Notes: generated from the letters alone by a model not told the origin. A stretch of DNA of 10,088 nucleotides from Trachelipus rathkii (GCA_015478945.1 JABUQX010004478.1:42501-52588); one strand, 5' to 3'; shown: positions 1-8,301, counted from the stretch's first letter. Program-made: numbers and translations.

Positions 1-40
1 ATATAGTATATATACTATAATACTATATATATATATATAA
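1..40. repeat. TA microsatellite, left edge
   Basis: This is a nearly pure TA dinucleotide tract broken by single C and G bases. It continues beyond the left edge of the window, so its true length is unknown. It ends at the GAGGAGAG that begins the retrotransposon-associated sequence. A much longer tract of the same kind starts near 3601, so the retrotransposon is bracketed by TA repeat on both sides. Confidence 0.9.
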
Positions 41-574
41 GAGGAGAGTACACGCATACTCGAGCGATGGAGATTACCTCCCATTTTTAATGGTCGTCTT
101 TCCTCTTTTTCGCGTTCATATTCTTCACACACTTATACTCCAGGCAACATTTACTGACCACCATTTATCCCCATATCATATACACATACTAAAAGTACAC
201 ACCCCTCTTCTATATAACTTACAGACATCCCTACTACTCATATTCCTGTGTGTGGGGGAGAAAGAATTTGACCCACATCGGATGTCCTGGTGTGTAGAGC
301 CGACTAGGGACGTATAGTTGGTTGGCTGCCTACACTATCTATTTCTTGCCAGTACTGCTAAGCAGGCCTCGAGAGTCCTTGGCGCCGTTAAACGAGTCTT
401 CTATCTTTCAGGAGAAATTGTAGAACGCTATGGGTAACATGGATGTCAGAGGAATAAATGTTGGGAGAAAAGAGATAAGTAATGGATGTACTTTAGAAAA
501 GCGGGCAAATTGATTTGCTCGTTGTATGACTGAAACAAAGATGAAAGAAACAGATAGAGTGGTTGTGTTGTGAT

Positions 575-1165
575 AGATTGTGTGTGTGCTGTGTGAAAAG
601 GATAGAGAGAGAAGAGAAGATTACAATTTTCATGAGTGACTGTTGTACAAAGCTATTGGTAGACTTTTGATTGTGCTGAGTCCTAGAATTCTAATGGCTT
701 TAATTTAAGTCTATTGAACAAGGTCCAAGAGTATGTTGGTTAGGTGACCGTATGGTCCATCCGAGCCAAAACGTTGAACGGAGAGTACGATTTTTTGAGG
801 ATGAATCTGAATGATGTCATGATGGGGTGAGTAGAGCTTCAGATTGATTGTGTTGGACCTGAATTGTTGATAGGTGATCAAAGAAGGGATGGTTTATAAC
901 AGGTGTTTGAGGTGCGCAGGAGAAAATAAGAATGTAGTAATGATGATTTCTGTTGTAAGAGAGAGGTATGTGTGTAAGTATACTTTCTTTAAACCACAAG
1001 AGTAATCCATAAGTATACTAGAGTGGTGTAGGTAGATGGTATCGAAGTGAAAAGTATGACTGCATTTAGTGTTGGTGAAGAAGGAGATGTTGAAGTAATT
1101 GATGGATTTAAATCAGTTAGGGGTTTATGAATGGATTATCAGATCATTATTTTTTTCTATGTAAA
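575..1165 (+). other. Degenerate endonuclease region of the LINE ORF
   Basis: Short readable pieces sit in the order expected of the apurinic-type endonuclease domain of LINEs. There is a T-F-F-K block at 982-993, followed by H-K-Y-T-R-V-V at 1008-1028. Near 1123-1150 a weak block reads R-G-L then M-D-Y-Q, where related elements carry an S-D-H motif. The catalytic Asp and His residues of the family are not convincingly preserved, and frames change between the blocks. I place the domain mainly by its position before the linker and by similarity remembered from related elements. Confidence is therefore lower than for the reverse transcriptase. Confidence 0.5.
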
Positions 1166-1175
1166 ATTAGTTAGT

Positions 1176-1700
1176 GGGGCTTGGATGGAGGGGAAGGTGT
1201 TACGAAAGGAAGTAGGTAAAATAAGTGAGAAGTTAAGTGAGCAAGACAAAAGGATAGTATGTAAGAGCGCTCGCTATTAAATGGTTTGAATGTGAACAAG
1301 TTGCATACTGAACACCCCCCCCCCCTAATCTGGGGTCAAATAAGAGCAATTGTAGTAGTGCAAAGGACGAGTAGTGTGGATGTGCTAAAAGTAGAAGTAA
1401 GATGTTAACATGGAATGGTGGAATAAGATGGTGAAGATCGCAAGTTTACCTTTCGCAAAATGAGCGTGGTTGAATTACTAAAAGCCAATTGATGAAGACT
1501 CAAAAGAAAGAGCTTTGGAATCTCATATAAGGAGGTAAAAAGGATATACTAAAAGGTATATGTAGGAGAAACAAAGTAAATGAACAGTTTGGAAGAGGAT
1601 GAAATGAGGACTTACAAGGAATAGGAAAGCTCTTCTGGAAGGAAAGCGCGAAGGTTAAGAATGAGAATAAGGGATATCTGCATAATGAATAGGGATGTGC
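1176..1700 (+). other. Basic linker between endonuclease and RT regions
   Basis: An uninterrupted frame at 1176-1280 encodes a Lys/Glu-rich stretch starting G-A-W-M-E-G-K and ending at a TAA. Downstream, about 1480-1680 reads in pieces as charged, helix-like protein, including V-N-E-Q-F-G-R and K-L-F-W-K-E blocks. Charged linkers of this kind precede the RT in the LINE family I recognise. An 11-base C run at 1315-1325 and several frame changes interrupt it. Confidence 0.5.
1315..1325. repeat. Poly-C run of 11 bases
   Basis: Eleven consecutive C bases lie inside an otherwise G-rich, C-poor strand. A run like this is a common place for length errors in long-read assemblies. It coincides with a loss of readable LINE coding text, so it may mark either a real mutation or a local consensus fault. 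Confidence 0.9.
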
Positions 1701-1737
1701 TTTTGTAACTATAAAATGGGTGTTGAATTCTGTCGCG

Positions 1738-1795
1738 CCGGTCTACAGTAACACTTCGAAATTCTTCGGATCACGAACACTGACTAACTTATAGT
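1738..1795. other. C-rich segment of different composition inside the LINE
   Basis: The flanking LINE strand is G/A-rich with little C, but this stretch of about 58 bp is C-rich and contains GCGCCGG and two TTCG steps. LINE-like text resumes at about 1800: an in-frame block reads C-R-V-M-V-Q-E-G-F from about 1813. It could be a small insertion, a filler from a repair event, or a variable part of the element that I do not recognise. I cannot identify its source. Confidence 0.4.
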
Positions 1796-1869
1796 CGATG
1801 GTGAAAGTGTGTGTCGTGTGATGGTTCAAGAAGGTTTTCGTAATTGGGATGAGTTATTAAAGGGAACGT

Positions 1870-2706
1870 AATGGAAGAGATGAAAAAGTTTGAAGAATCG
1901 AAAAATTTGCAGGTAGAGATGAAAGTTACTCGAAATATGATAAAGAATGGAGGCGAGATGTGATTGAATTGATTGGAAGTTGTTAATAAACGTTATAGAG
2001 GGATAGTTCCAGGATTGTGAGGAGAGCGGTAATAGTACCCTTATATACGAGGAATAAGGAGAAAAGGGAACTGTAAAAATTATAGGAAAATTAAGTTTGT
2101 GAGTGCTATAGAAAATATATGCTGGTATTTGGTGAAAGAGTGCGGTCGAGTGATCTCAAGACTAATTGGTGAAGAGCAAGGTGCGTTTAGGAGTAGGATG
2201 TGTGCGATCAAATCTTTACATGAAACAAAGATTAGTGAGGAAAATGCAGCGAGAGAAGAATATAAATAGTATTTAGTTTTAGAGATTCAACAGGCGTATG
2301 ATAGCAGTTAATAGAAGTTTATTGGCAGGGTGTAGTGATATATGGTGTAACGTGTGGTTTGTAGGCTTTGAATGATCAAAAGTATGTATGACGATAGTGA
2401 AGCGTGTGTAAGAATAAATGGATGTCGAAGATGATTGGTTTAGGATTAATAGGGGAGTAAGACAGGGTTGTGTTATGTTCTCCTTGGTTATTCAATTTGT
2501 ATATGGATGGTTATGAAAGAATTCGAGGTTGGGATGGCAGGTAATGGTGTTAGAATGGTGGAGAATGAGATGAGGTGAGGGTGCCCTACCTATTATATGC
2601 GGAGCATGATTTAGCGTTCTGTGTTGATCTGAAGAGAGCTGAGAGATTGGTAGCAGAGATTTGGCAGGTGTGTAAAAGATGTTTGAAAGTAAACGTGGAT
2701 AAAGAG
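1870..2706 (+). other. Reverse transcriptase domain of the LINE ORF, catalytic motifs altered
   Basis: This is the best-preserved part. An open stretch at 1871-1963 ends M-I-K-N-G-G-E-M, the usual lead-in to the RT fingers. The frame at 2036-2269 carries N-Y-R (2078-2086) and E-E-Q-G-A-F-R (2171-2191). Motif A reads L-V-L-E-I-Q-Q-A-Y-D at 2273-2302, with Glu where the catalytic Asp is expected. Motif B, R-G-V-R-Q-G-C-V-M, lies at 2451-2477, and one extra base at 2478 shifts into S-P-W-L-F-N-L-Y-M-D (2479-2508). Motif C, expected as Y-A-D-D, reads Y-A-E-H-D at 2596-2610, apparently from a 3-base insertion that leaves the frame intact. The text then runs on to K-V-N-V-D-K and a stop at 2704-2706. 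The order and spacing make the RT identity secure. Confidence 0.88.
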
Positions 2707-3392
2707 TAAGGTATATGGTTGTGAGTGAGACACTCCTCACGTGTGAAGTATGTTAGATGGTGAGTAGCTGAACAAGGTCTGAGTTTAAATATTTAGTATA
2801 TCTGGATGAAGGTAACCTGAACGATGCAGGCCTGTAGTCAAGCAAAATTTGTGAATGGCAGGAAGTGGTGCTGCAATTAAAATAGTTATTGAATGTAAAG
2901 GACTAAGCATTGAGTGTGCTAGGTTTACATGAGGGTATGTTTTACCTGTGTTAGTTGCCTATAGTAGTGAGGACATGTCTGGGAATGGAGAAGTATAGAT
3001 CTTAAAGTTCAATTGTTCAGAAGACAGCTTAGCGGGTGTGCTGCGTGTGAGAAGAATGATAAAGTGAGGATATGAACGTATTAGAGAGGGACTGTGGTGG
3101 AAGAAAGGGTTAAATGAGATGTTTAAATGAAACAGCTATGTGGAGTGGTTTGTCATTATGGAAAGGTCATGACATCATAGTCGAGTTGGTTAAGCCGATG
3201 TTAGTGCGCGAGACCTGTGTTGGGAAACGACCGGCCTGGGAGACCGAAGAAAAAAGTGATTGAGTCAGTAAGCGAATGTTTGAGAGAGAAATGTGAGATT
3301 GTAGAGCGAGAAGAAAGTTATAACAGGACGTATGGCTGGGATTGTGAAGGGTATTTGTGCCCACCTGGCCACAGGTGAACCCTTACCATTGA
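2707..3392 (+). other. Post-RT C-terminal region of the LINE ORF
   Basis: After the RT, S-E-F-K-Y-L-V-Y-L-D-E-G is readable at 2778-2813, the block that follows the thumb in many LINEs. A W-F-x-x-x-E-R block at 3146-3166 and G-K-R-P at 3222-3233 follow. A frame open from 3241 to 3378 reads R-P-K-K-K and then a charged helix. The most family-like ending comes from another frame, P-Y-H followed by TGA at 3390-3392. I see no zinc-knuckle or RNase H motif. Confidence 0.65.
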
Positions 3393-3600
3393 TCGATCTC
3401 CATATTGAGGGTCACGCTGTCCATAAGCTTATAGGTGGATTTCTGACTGCGATGATTCCACTAATTTAATGTACTGACGGGGCGTTAAGGCTGGGTTTCT
3501 TTTCATCGACTTGTTTCACTGTTTCTTCTACTGCTTTTCGTTTCCGATGCTCGCGCGCACCTTACTCCCATTCTTGAAAAAATAGGGAAGATAAAGAAGA
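3393..3600 (+). other. 3' untranslated tail of the LINE
   Basis: This non-coding stretch lies between the ORF stop and the TA microsatellite. It contains a T/C-rich segment (about 3495-3545) and a GCTCGCGCGCACC block near 3549. It then becomes A-rich (AAAAAATAGGG, then AAGAAGAAG) and merges into the TA repeat. There is no clean poly(A) tail and no canonical AATAAA signal, so the element either ends in the TA repeat itself or had its tail replaced by it. Confidence 0.55.
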
Positions 3601-4096
3601 AGAATATATATATATTATTATAAATATATATAAATATATATATAATTATATATATATATATTTAATATATAATATATATATATATATATAATAATATATT
3701 ATATATATATAATATATATATATATAAAATAATATTATATTTATAATATATATACTACTATATATGATACATAAAATATATATTATATATATATACTATA
3801 TAATATATATATAAAATTAGATATATATATATATATATATTATAATAATATATATATTATTATATATATATATCATATATATATAAATATATATAATAAT
3901 AATATATATATATTAATATATATTATTATATATATATATATTATATAATTTATATATATTATATAAGATAATATATATATATATATAATATAATAATTAT
4001 ATATAATATATATATAGAATATATATATATACTATATATATTATCATATATACCTATTATATATACTACTATTATAATATATATACTATTATAATC
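3601..4096. repeat. Interrupted TA microsatellite, block 1
   Basis: About 500 bp is made almost entirely of TA steps, interrupted by TAA/TTA slips and rare C or G bases. Frequent phase slips make many short self-complementary segments. No gene or other motif is visible. It directly abuts the 3' end of the LINE. Confidence 0.95.
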
Positions 4097-4206
4097 AAAC
4101 CAGTAGAAAGCTGTCATAAAAAGTGTAACCAAAGTTTTTAGGTACCCGGTTCACAAATATTAAATTGCATTTTAATGTCCAAACAAGTAGTTTTCATTTC
4201 TTTGTA
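4097..4206. other. Short non-repeat island, no gene seen
   Basis: About 110 bp of ordinary AT-rich sequence separates two TA blocks. It has no open frame of note and no recognisable repeat. It contains a KpnI-type GGTACC at 4141 that has no evident biological meaning. Confidence 0.7.
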
Positions 4207-4552
4207 ATATAAAAAAAATATAAATATAATATATCTATCTAGGCTCTATCGTTCTTATAGTAATATATTAATATATATATTATAGAGATGTGATAGATAT
4301 ATTTATCTACCAGAATTATATACCCATTATATATATACCTTATATATATAAGCTATATATAAATATATAATATATATAAATATATATTATAGTATATATA
4401 TATATACTGTATAATACTATGATAAATAGTAACTTATATACTATATGTATATATATTAATATATAATATATATATATAATATAATATATATAATAAATAT
4501 ATACTATATATATACTATATACTATATATATATAATATTATATATATATATA
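4207..4552. repeat. Interrupted TA microsatellite, block 2
   Basis: TA-rich repeat with a short, less regular part near 4232-4262 (ATCTATCTAGG and following) and another near 4290-4325. The rest is TA dinucleotide with phase slips, like block 1. No coding potential was seen. Confidence 0.92.
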
Positions 4553-5040
4553 TTGAGATGTTTAGAATGCCTTTCCGGCCAGAATTCCGGACGGAATTTG
4601 AAATTTTTTCCGCTTTCAGTTCCGGCCGGAATTTTTTTTTATCATAATAGTTGCATGTGCAAGTGTCAAACATCTTATACAGATTTTACTTCCATTCAAA
4701 CCAAACTTTGCGTCTGTTTGCTGGATCTATTTTTAGTTATTTGAAGCTTATTCTACAAGTCTTGAACTCTTAAATATATTCCATCAAGTGTTATGGTTGA
4801 AATGGAAAACTTTCTCCAGATGGACTCCCCGTCCTTGCATCAATTCTATAACATCTTAGCGTACAAGAACCTATCATTATTTGCTCTCTATTCATAACAA
4901 AAAAACAAGATTACAACTTTCTTTCTAACTTGAATGAATCATTCGAATAGGAAATTCACTTGGATGTTCAAAATATTTGAATTGTTAAAATTTACTTCTA
5001 GATAGTACACGTTTATTTAATAAATAAAAATTTTAATCAT
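4553..5040. other. AT-rich island with a TTCCGG cluster, no supported gene
   Basis: About 490 bp of non-microsatellite sequence. A 63-codon + strand frame (4553-4744) exists, but it encodes a low-complexity Cys/Phe/Leu-rich string, starts at the edge of the TA repeat and has no recognisable domain, so I treat it as chance. The only notable local structure is the TTCCGG cluster at 4573-4631. The remainder, 4745-5040, shows nothing I can name. Confidence 0.6.
4573..4631. repeat. Cluster of TTCCGG palindromic motifs
   Basis: Three related GC-containing motifs sit within 59 bp of a very AT-rich background: TTCCGGCC at 4573, TTCCGGACGGAA at 4585-4596 and TTCCGGCCGGAA at 4620-4631. The last is a perfect 12-bp palindrome and the second differs from it by one base. 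They could fold with each other or be a small tandem or inverted remnant. The core also resembles ETS-type GGAA sites, but that reading rests on four bases only. Confidence 0.6.
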
Positions 5041-5410
5041 GCTATTTGCAACAATATAGTCTATATGAATATATAGCGCTACATATAATAAATATATATA
5101 TATACTATATATATATATAAAGTACTATATATAGGTATATATATATATATATATTATTATATATAATATATTATTATCATGTACTATATATATATATACT
5201 ATACATATATATATATATACTATGATATACTACTATATATATAATATATATTTTATATACTTTATAATATATTATATTAATAATATATTATTAATATATA
5301 TATATATACTCTAATATAATATATATATAAGTATAATATACTATATATATACTATAATAATATATATATATCTATAACTAATATATATATATATATATAA
5401 TATCTGTATC
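5041..5410. repeat. Interrupted TA microsatellite, block 3
   Basis: After a transitional part (5041-5085, with ATATAGCGCTACATATA near 5070), the sequence is TA repeat with phase slips and rare C/G bases. No gene was seen. Confidence 0.9.
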
Positions 5411-5490
5411 TATAAATACAGTATAGATGTAAATTTATATCGTATTATAAATACAAAGATAATATTTAATTGCCCTTCATGGTTGTATAA
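5411..5490. other. Small non-repeat island between TA blocks
   Basis: About 80 bp of AT-rich but non-periodic sequence, including TTGCCCTTCATGG near 5470. It is too short for any call. Confidence 0.6.
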
Positions 5491-5790
5491 TCATATATAT
5501 ATATATATAATATATATAATATATATTATACCTAATATATATAATAAATATATCATATAGATATATATTCATATAAAAAAAATACTATAGCTATAATATA
5601 AGTATACTATATAATATATATCATTATATATATAGTATATGACAGTATATATATACATATATTATTATATATATATATATATTATACTATTATAGCACTA
5701 TATGAATAATATATACTAACATCATATCATACTATATATATAATCATATATATTTAAATATGATATTACATATATATAAAATTAAAAACT
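5491..5790. repeat. Interrupted TA microsatellite, block 4
   Basis: TA-rich repeat with more C and G interruptions than blocks 1-3, for example ATGACAG near 5640 and ACTAACATCATATCATAC near 5716. No coding potential was seen. Confidence 0.88.
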
Positions 5791-5895
5791 ATACAATAAA
5801 CACTAAATCTCAGAAATGTATTCTCAAAATCAATCAATTATATAAAAATCCTTGTCCCTCAAAATGATATTCTACTGAAACTTGCTATTAGTACT

Positions 5896-5961
5896 GTATA
5901 TGTATGTATGTATGTAAAATATGTATGTATGTATGTATGTAAGTATTATGTATGTATGTAA
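5896..5961. repeat. TATG tetranucleotide microsatellite
   Basis: At least eleven copies of TATG/TGTA stand in three runs separated by short slips (TAAAATA and TAAGTAT). It is distinct in unit from the surrounding TA repeats. It lies in the only sizeable low-TA island of the middle of the window. Confidence 0.93.
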
Positions 5962-6069
5962 CTGTAAATTAGATAGATGGCATGCTATTGAGATCGTGTG
6001 TACATATGCTGAGTACTGCCTTGCATTGTTAAACAGAAGTATCGGCGAGTAAATCTACAGTATGCTTAC

Positions 6070-6245
6070 CAAATAGATCTGACTATTAAATCGAGTAAAA
6101 AGATAAAGTAGGAGTACTGTTTGCGAGGATAGAGGGTTTCGAAAACTTTGAAATTCTGCACCACAGTCATCAAGCGCGTGATACTGACGCCGTGCATAGA
6201 CGTAGTTTTGACAACTTCTTCAAAATAAGTTATGCTTTGACCATC
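6070..6245 (-). CDS. Possible single internal exon, unknown protein
   Basis: The minus strand is open here for 58 codons plus two bases and reads as balanced-composition protein. It begins D-G-Q-S-I-T-Y-F-E-E-V-V-K and ends in a hydrophobic segment, Y-F-I-F-L-L-D-L-I-V. The open frame extends upstream to an ATG at 6284, but the first 13 codons are AT-repeat-like. A plausible acceptor, TATAAG before GATGG, falls exactly at a codon boundary (6245). At the other end the frame closes at a TAA lying inside a good donor-like TTG/GTAAGC (boundary after 6070). Codons such as CGC, GGC, ACG and CAC occur in an AT-rich setting, which argues mildly for real coding. I recognise no domain and see no partner exon in the window. 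It could equally be a transposon fragment or chance. Confidence 0.27.
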
Positions 6246-6264
6246 CTTATATAATATAAACTTA

Positions 6265-6475
6265 ATTTCTAATTTATATATCATATATAATATATATATA
6301 CTATTATTACTATTATAATTAATATTATTACTATATTATATATATTTTATATATATTTATATATATACTATATATACTATTATCATATCTATATATATAT
6401 ATATCATATATACTATATCTATATATATAATATATACTATAATATATAGTATATATATATCATATACTATATATA
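6265..6475. repeat. Interrupted TA microsatellite, block 5
   Basis: The last large TA-rich block, with TAT/ATT slips and scattered C bases giving TATACTATAT and TATCATAT patterns. It ends sharply at GGCAAGTTC (6477). Confidence 0.92.
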
Positions 6476-6670
6476 GGCAAGTTCTGTAGAACACTGTAAC
6501 TGTTAGTAACGGATTAAAAGTTTGGTGTTTTTTATTCGCCGTCTCTCGCTCCTCTCTTCTCTCGCTATATATACTTTTAACTGATGCAATTCGACGATAT
6601 TTTTATCATCTAAATTAAGTAGATAGGCAATGCCCAGCCTACACTATCCAGATCAAGTGGACTAAAATGC
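6476..6670. other. Unique segment with a CT-rich tract, no gene seen
   Basis: About 195 bp of non-repeat sequence. A pyrimidine tract at about 6539-6567 (repeated CTCTC with CG steps) is the only structured element. There is no open frame of interest and no RNA gene that I can fold by eye. Confidence 0.55.
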
Positions 6671-6870
6671 CAGGATGGCACGAAAAAACTCAAATGATTT
6701 AAATCAACTTGATTTTCTTTACTTATTTTTTTATAAAGAAATCATGATTTTTTAATAATTATGATTTTTTTGATTTTTCTTGATTTTTCAATCATTTTTT
6801 TTTATTTATTTTTTATTTTCATTTGTATATTTAAGTAATTTAAACTTCAATAGAAATAAAAAAATAAAAT
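6671..6870 (+). mobile_element. Possible hAT-like transposon terminus with TGATTT repeats
   Basis: The stretch starts CAGGATGGCACG at 6671 and runs into a T-rich region with six spaced TGATTT copies between 6695 and 6786. These include the perfect palindrome TGATTTAAATCA (6695-6706) and a dyad AAATCA/TGATTT (6701-6715). hAT-superfamily elements often begin CAGG or CAGT, and some carry long subterminal TGATTT/AAATCA arrays; that link is from family knowledge. I could not find the matching inverted end or an 8-bp target duplication, so this may be a truncated copy or a coincidental low-complexity tract. Confidence 0.25.
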
Positions 6871-7257
6871 AAAACTTATATAATATTATGAAGTTTTAAT
6901 ATATTTTTTCTCAAATTTTCAACAAACTATTGGCATTGTAACCCGTAAGTCTGTAACTTTCTTTAGTGCTGCTGTTTCATTGTTTCCATTGTAAGATTTG
7001 ACCAGAGCTCTAGGCCTACGGTAAAAGAATTGAAAATTAATGCCAATGCGAGGGACTAATTATTATATAGTTTTCTGCTATAAGTCGAACCCTTATAATG
7101 AGATTGTGTTAGGCCCAGTACTTTGAAAATATGTCTGACCAATTTTAGCACCCTTATTAAAAAAAGACAACGATATGTCAGAAGACGTCGGCAAACGTAA
7201 CAGCAAACGACAGGAGGTAGATTTTGGCCTTTGAGGATAAAGAATAGGCGTGAATTT
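6871..7257. other. Unique AT-rich segment, one tiny open frame
   Basis: About 390 bp of unique sequence between the T-rich tract and the satellite array. The only coding-like text is a 19-codon frame from ATG at 7175 to TGA at 7232. It starts M-S-E-D-V-G-K-R-N-S-K-R, with mixed codons unlike the surrounding AT-rich DNA. If the T-rich tract is a hAT end, this could be the beginning of a decayed transposase, but nothing after the stop supports it. I call no gene here. Confidence 0.4.
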
Positions 7258-8282
7258 GTCTAGATAGGCCCATGCTTCTATATTATTATATACTTATTAT
7301 TATTATGGTGACTGGACATTCTATGAGAGGCCAGCAGCTTATATTAATTAATTAATTTCTATCTGGTGATCGACGAAGGACATGCGCTTCTTCATATTAT
7401 CTATTTAATTATGAGTTGACTGGGACATTCTAGAAGGTCCAATGCGGCTTCTTAAAATATTAGTTTAACATTTAATTATTATTATTCTGCGATTGACTGG
7501 ACCAGTTCTAGAATAGTGCCCATGCCGGACTCTTTCAATCTATCTCTTTCAATTTCACGACTGCGGACATTCCTAGAGGGGCCACATGCAGCTTCTTAAA
7601 TTAATTTTATTGGTTGACTCAAAAGACCATGCGGCTCTCAAGTATGTATTCTTAATTTTATTATGAGTTGACATGCACATCCTAGATAGGCCGTCTAATG
7701 CGGCTTCTATATATCTTAATTTATAAAGAATTCATAATTATTCATTTGTTTGACTGGACAGTTAGATAGCCATGCGCTCTTAAAGTATTATTCTATATTT
7801 ATAGTTTATATTTAGTCATGAGTTGACTGGACACTTTAGATTGGCCCAACGCGCCTCTTAATTATTAATTTTATTGCGTTGACTGGGATCAGTCTAAAAA
7901 GGCACCATGCCCGCTTCTTAAATATATTATTATCTATTATGAGTTGACTGGGACCATTTCCTAGAGCGTCAATGCGGTATTTCTTGAATTACTATTATTT
8001 TAATACTTAATATATATAAGTTTATTGGCTTGACCTGGAGACAGTCATAATTAGGCTTATGCATGCACTTCCTTAAGTAACTATTCCTATTTATTATTAC
8101 TAGGTTGACTTGGAACATTCTTAAGAGGCGCCAATGTGGCCTCTCTAATTATTATTTTTTATTCGCAGTTGGACTGGACTCAGTCTATACAAGGCAACCA
8201 ACCGTCTCTGTATAATATTCTTATTTATTATTGGTTGATGGAACAGATCTAGAGAGGTTAATGCACCTTCTTAATTATTATT
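7258..8282 (+). repeat. Satellite-like array, + orientation arm, A/B monomers in four-unit periods
   Basis: About fifteen diverged monomers, spaced 52-88 bp, follow one another. Each has a core that begins near TTGACTGGGAC, passes through TCTAGA and GGCC(A/C)ATGCGGC, and ends CTTCTTAA. An AT-rich spacer follows. Two subtypes alternate: A has GAGTTGACTGGGACATTC and GGCCAATG; B has GGTTGACTGGGACAGTC and GGCCCATG. A-type spacers alternate long (units near 7413, 7664, 7941 and 8231) and short (near 7557, 7820 and 8102), giving a higher-order unit of four monomers, about 250-290 bp. Clear copies include A at 7413, B at 7878 and A at 7941. Indels are frequent in every copy. The first two units, near 7258 and 7306, are the most degraded. 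No coding potential was seen. Confidence 0.9.
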
Positions 8283-8301
8283 CAGAACAATAATTAAGAA
8301 G
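8267..8301. repeat. Fold-back junction: 13-bp perfect inverted repeat
   Basis: CTTCTTAATTATT at 8267-8279 is matched by its exact reverse complement at 8289-8301, with a 9-base loop, ATTCAGAAC. The arms are the core end and spacer of an A monomer, and the array reverses strand exactly here. The axis is at about 8284. Confidence 0.93.

Larger units (their letters stand above)
430..3392 (+). pseudogene. LINE ORF: endonuclease / reverse transcriptase, multiply frameshifted
   Basis: In an intact element this protein nicks target DNA and copies the element RNA into DNA at the nick. The start chosen is ATG at 430, which opens 27 codons ending at a TGA at 511. The same frame continues past that TGA to 573, and the text on both sides looks like real coding sequence. 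Recognisable blocks follow in changing frames: an endonuclease-like region (about 575-1165), a basic linker (about 1170-1700), reverse transcriptase (about 1870-2706) and a post-RT region ending in a stop near 3390. The total span of about 2.96 kb would encode roughly 990 residues, normal for a single-ORF LINE. At least a dozen frame changes or stops are needed to read through it, so it is not functional as written. The decay is spread evenly along the ORF, which suits either age or assembly error. Confidence 0.82.
41..3600 (+). mobile_element. Degenerate, near full-length non-LTR retrotransposon (LINE)
   Basis: The segment between two TA tracts behaves as one LINE copy. It has a leader of about 390 bp, a broken ORF of about 3.0 kb in which endonuclease-type, reverse transcriptase and C-terminal motifs occur in the expected order on the + strand, and a tail of about 200 bp. 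No long terminal repeats were seen. The coding part is strikingly G-rich and C-poor on the + strand, while the leader (about 100-240) and the tail are richer in C and T. I recognise the motif wording as a LINE family common in crustacean assemblies, but cannot assign a clade from memory. The outer limits are set only by where the TA repeat stops. No separate target-site duplication can be recognised inside TA repeat. The leader from 41 to about 350 could partly be older flanking DNA. Confidence 0.8.

Noticed and set aside
90..317. 75-codon + strand open frame
   Set aside because: It is rich in His, Leu and Thr from a CA/TA-rich stretch, has no domain, and runs across the LINE leader with no coding signal. 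Chance opening.
328..339. 12-base GCCTACACTATC also present at 6637-6648
   Set aside because: One 12-base match between two places is expected by chance in a window of this size, and the similarity does not extend.
817..999. 60-codon minus-strand open frame
   Set aside because: It is the shadow of the G-rich LINE endonuclease region, whose real reading is on the + strand.
2492..2740. 82-codon minus-strand open frame
   Set aside because: It is antisense to the RT region, where + strand motifs B and C are plainly visible.
3167..3364. 65-codon minus-strand open frame
   Set aside because: It is antisense to the C-terminal LINE text (G-K-R-P and the following charged helix on the + strand).
4553..4744. 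63-codon + strand open frame with several Cys residues
   Set aside because: Cys spacing fits no zinc-binding pattern I know, the frame starts in TA repeat, and there is no splice or promoter context.
3601..6475. TATA-like sequences as promoters
   Set aside because: They are simply TA microsatellite. No downstream gene or initiator supports a promoter call.
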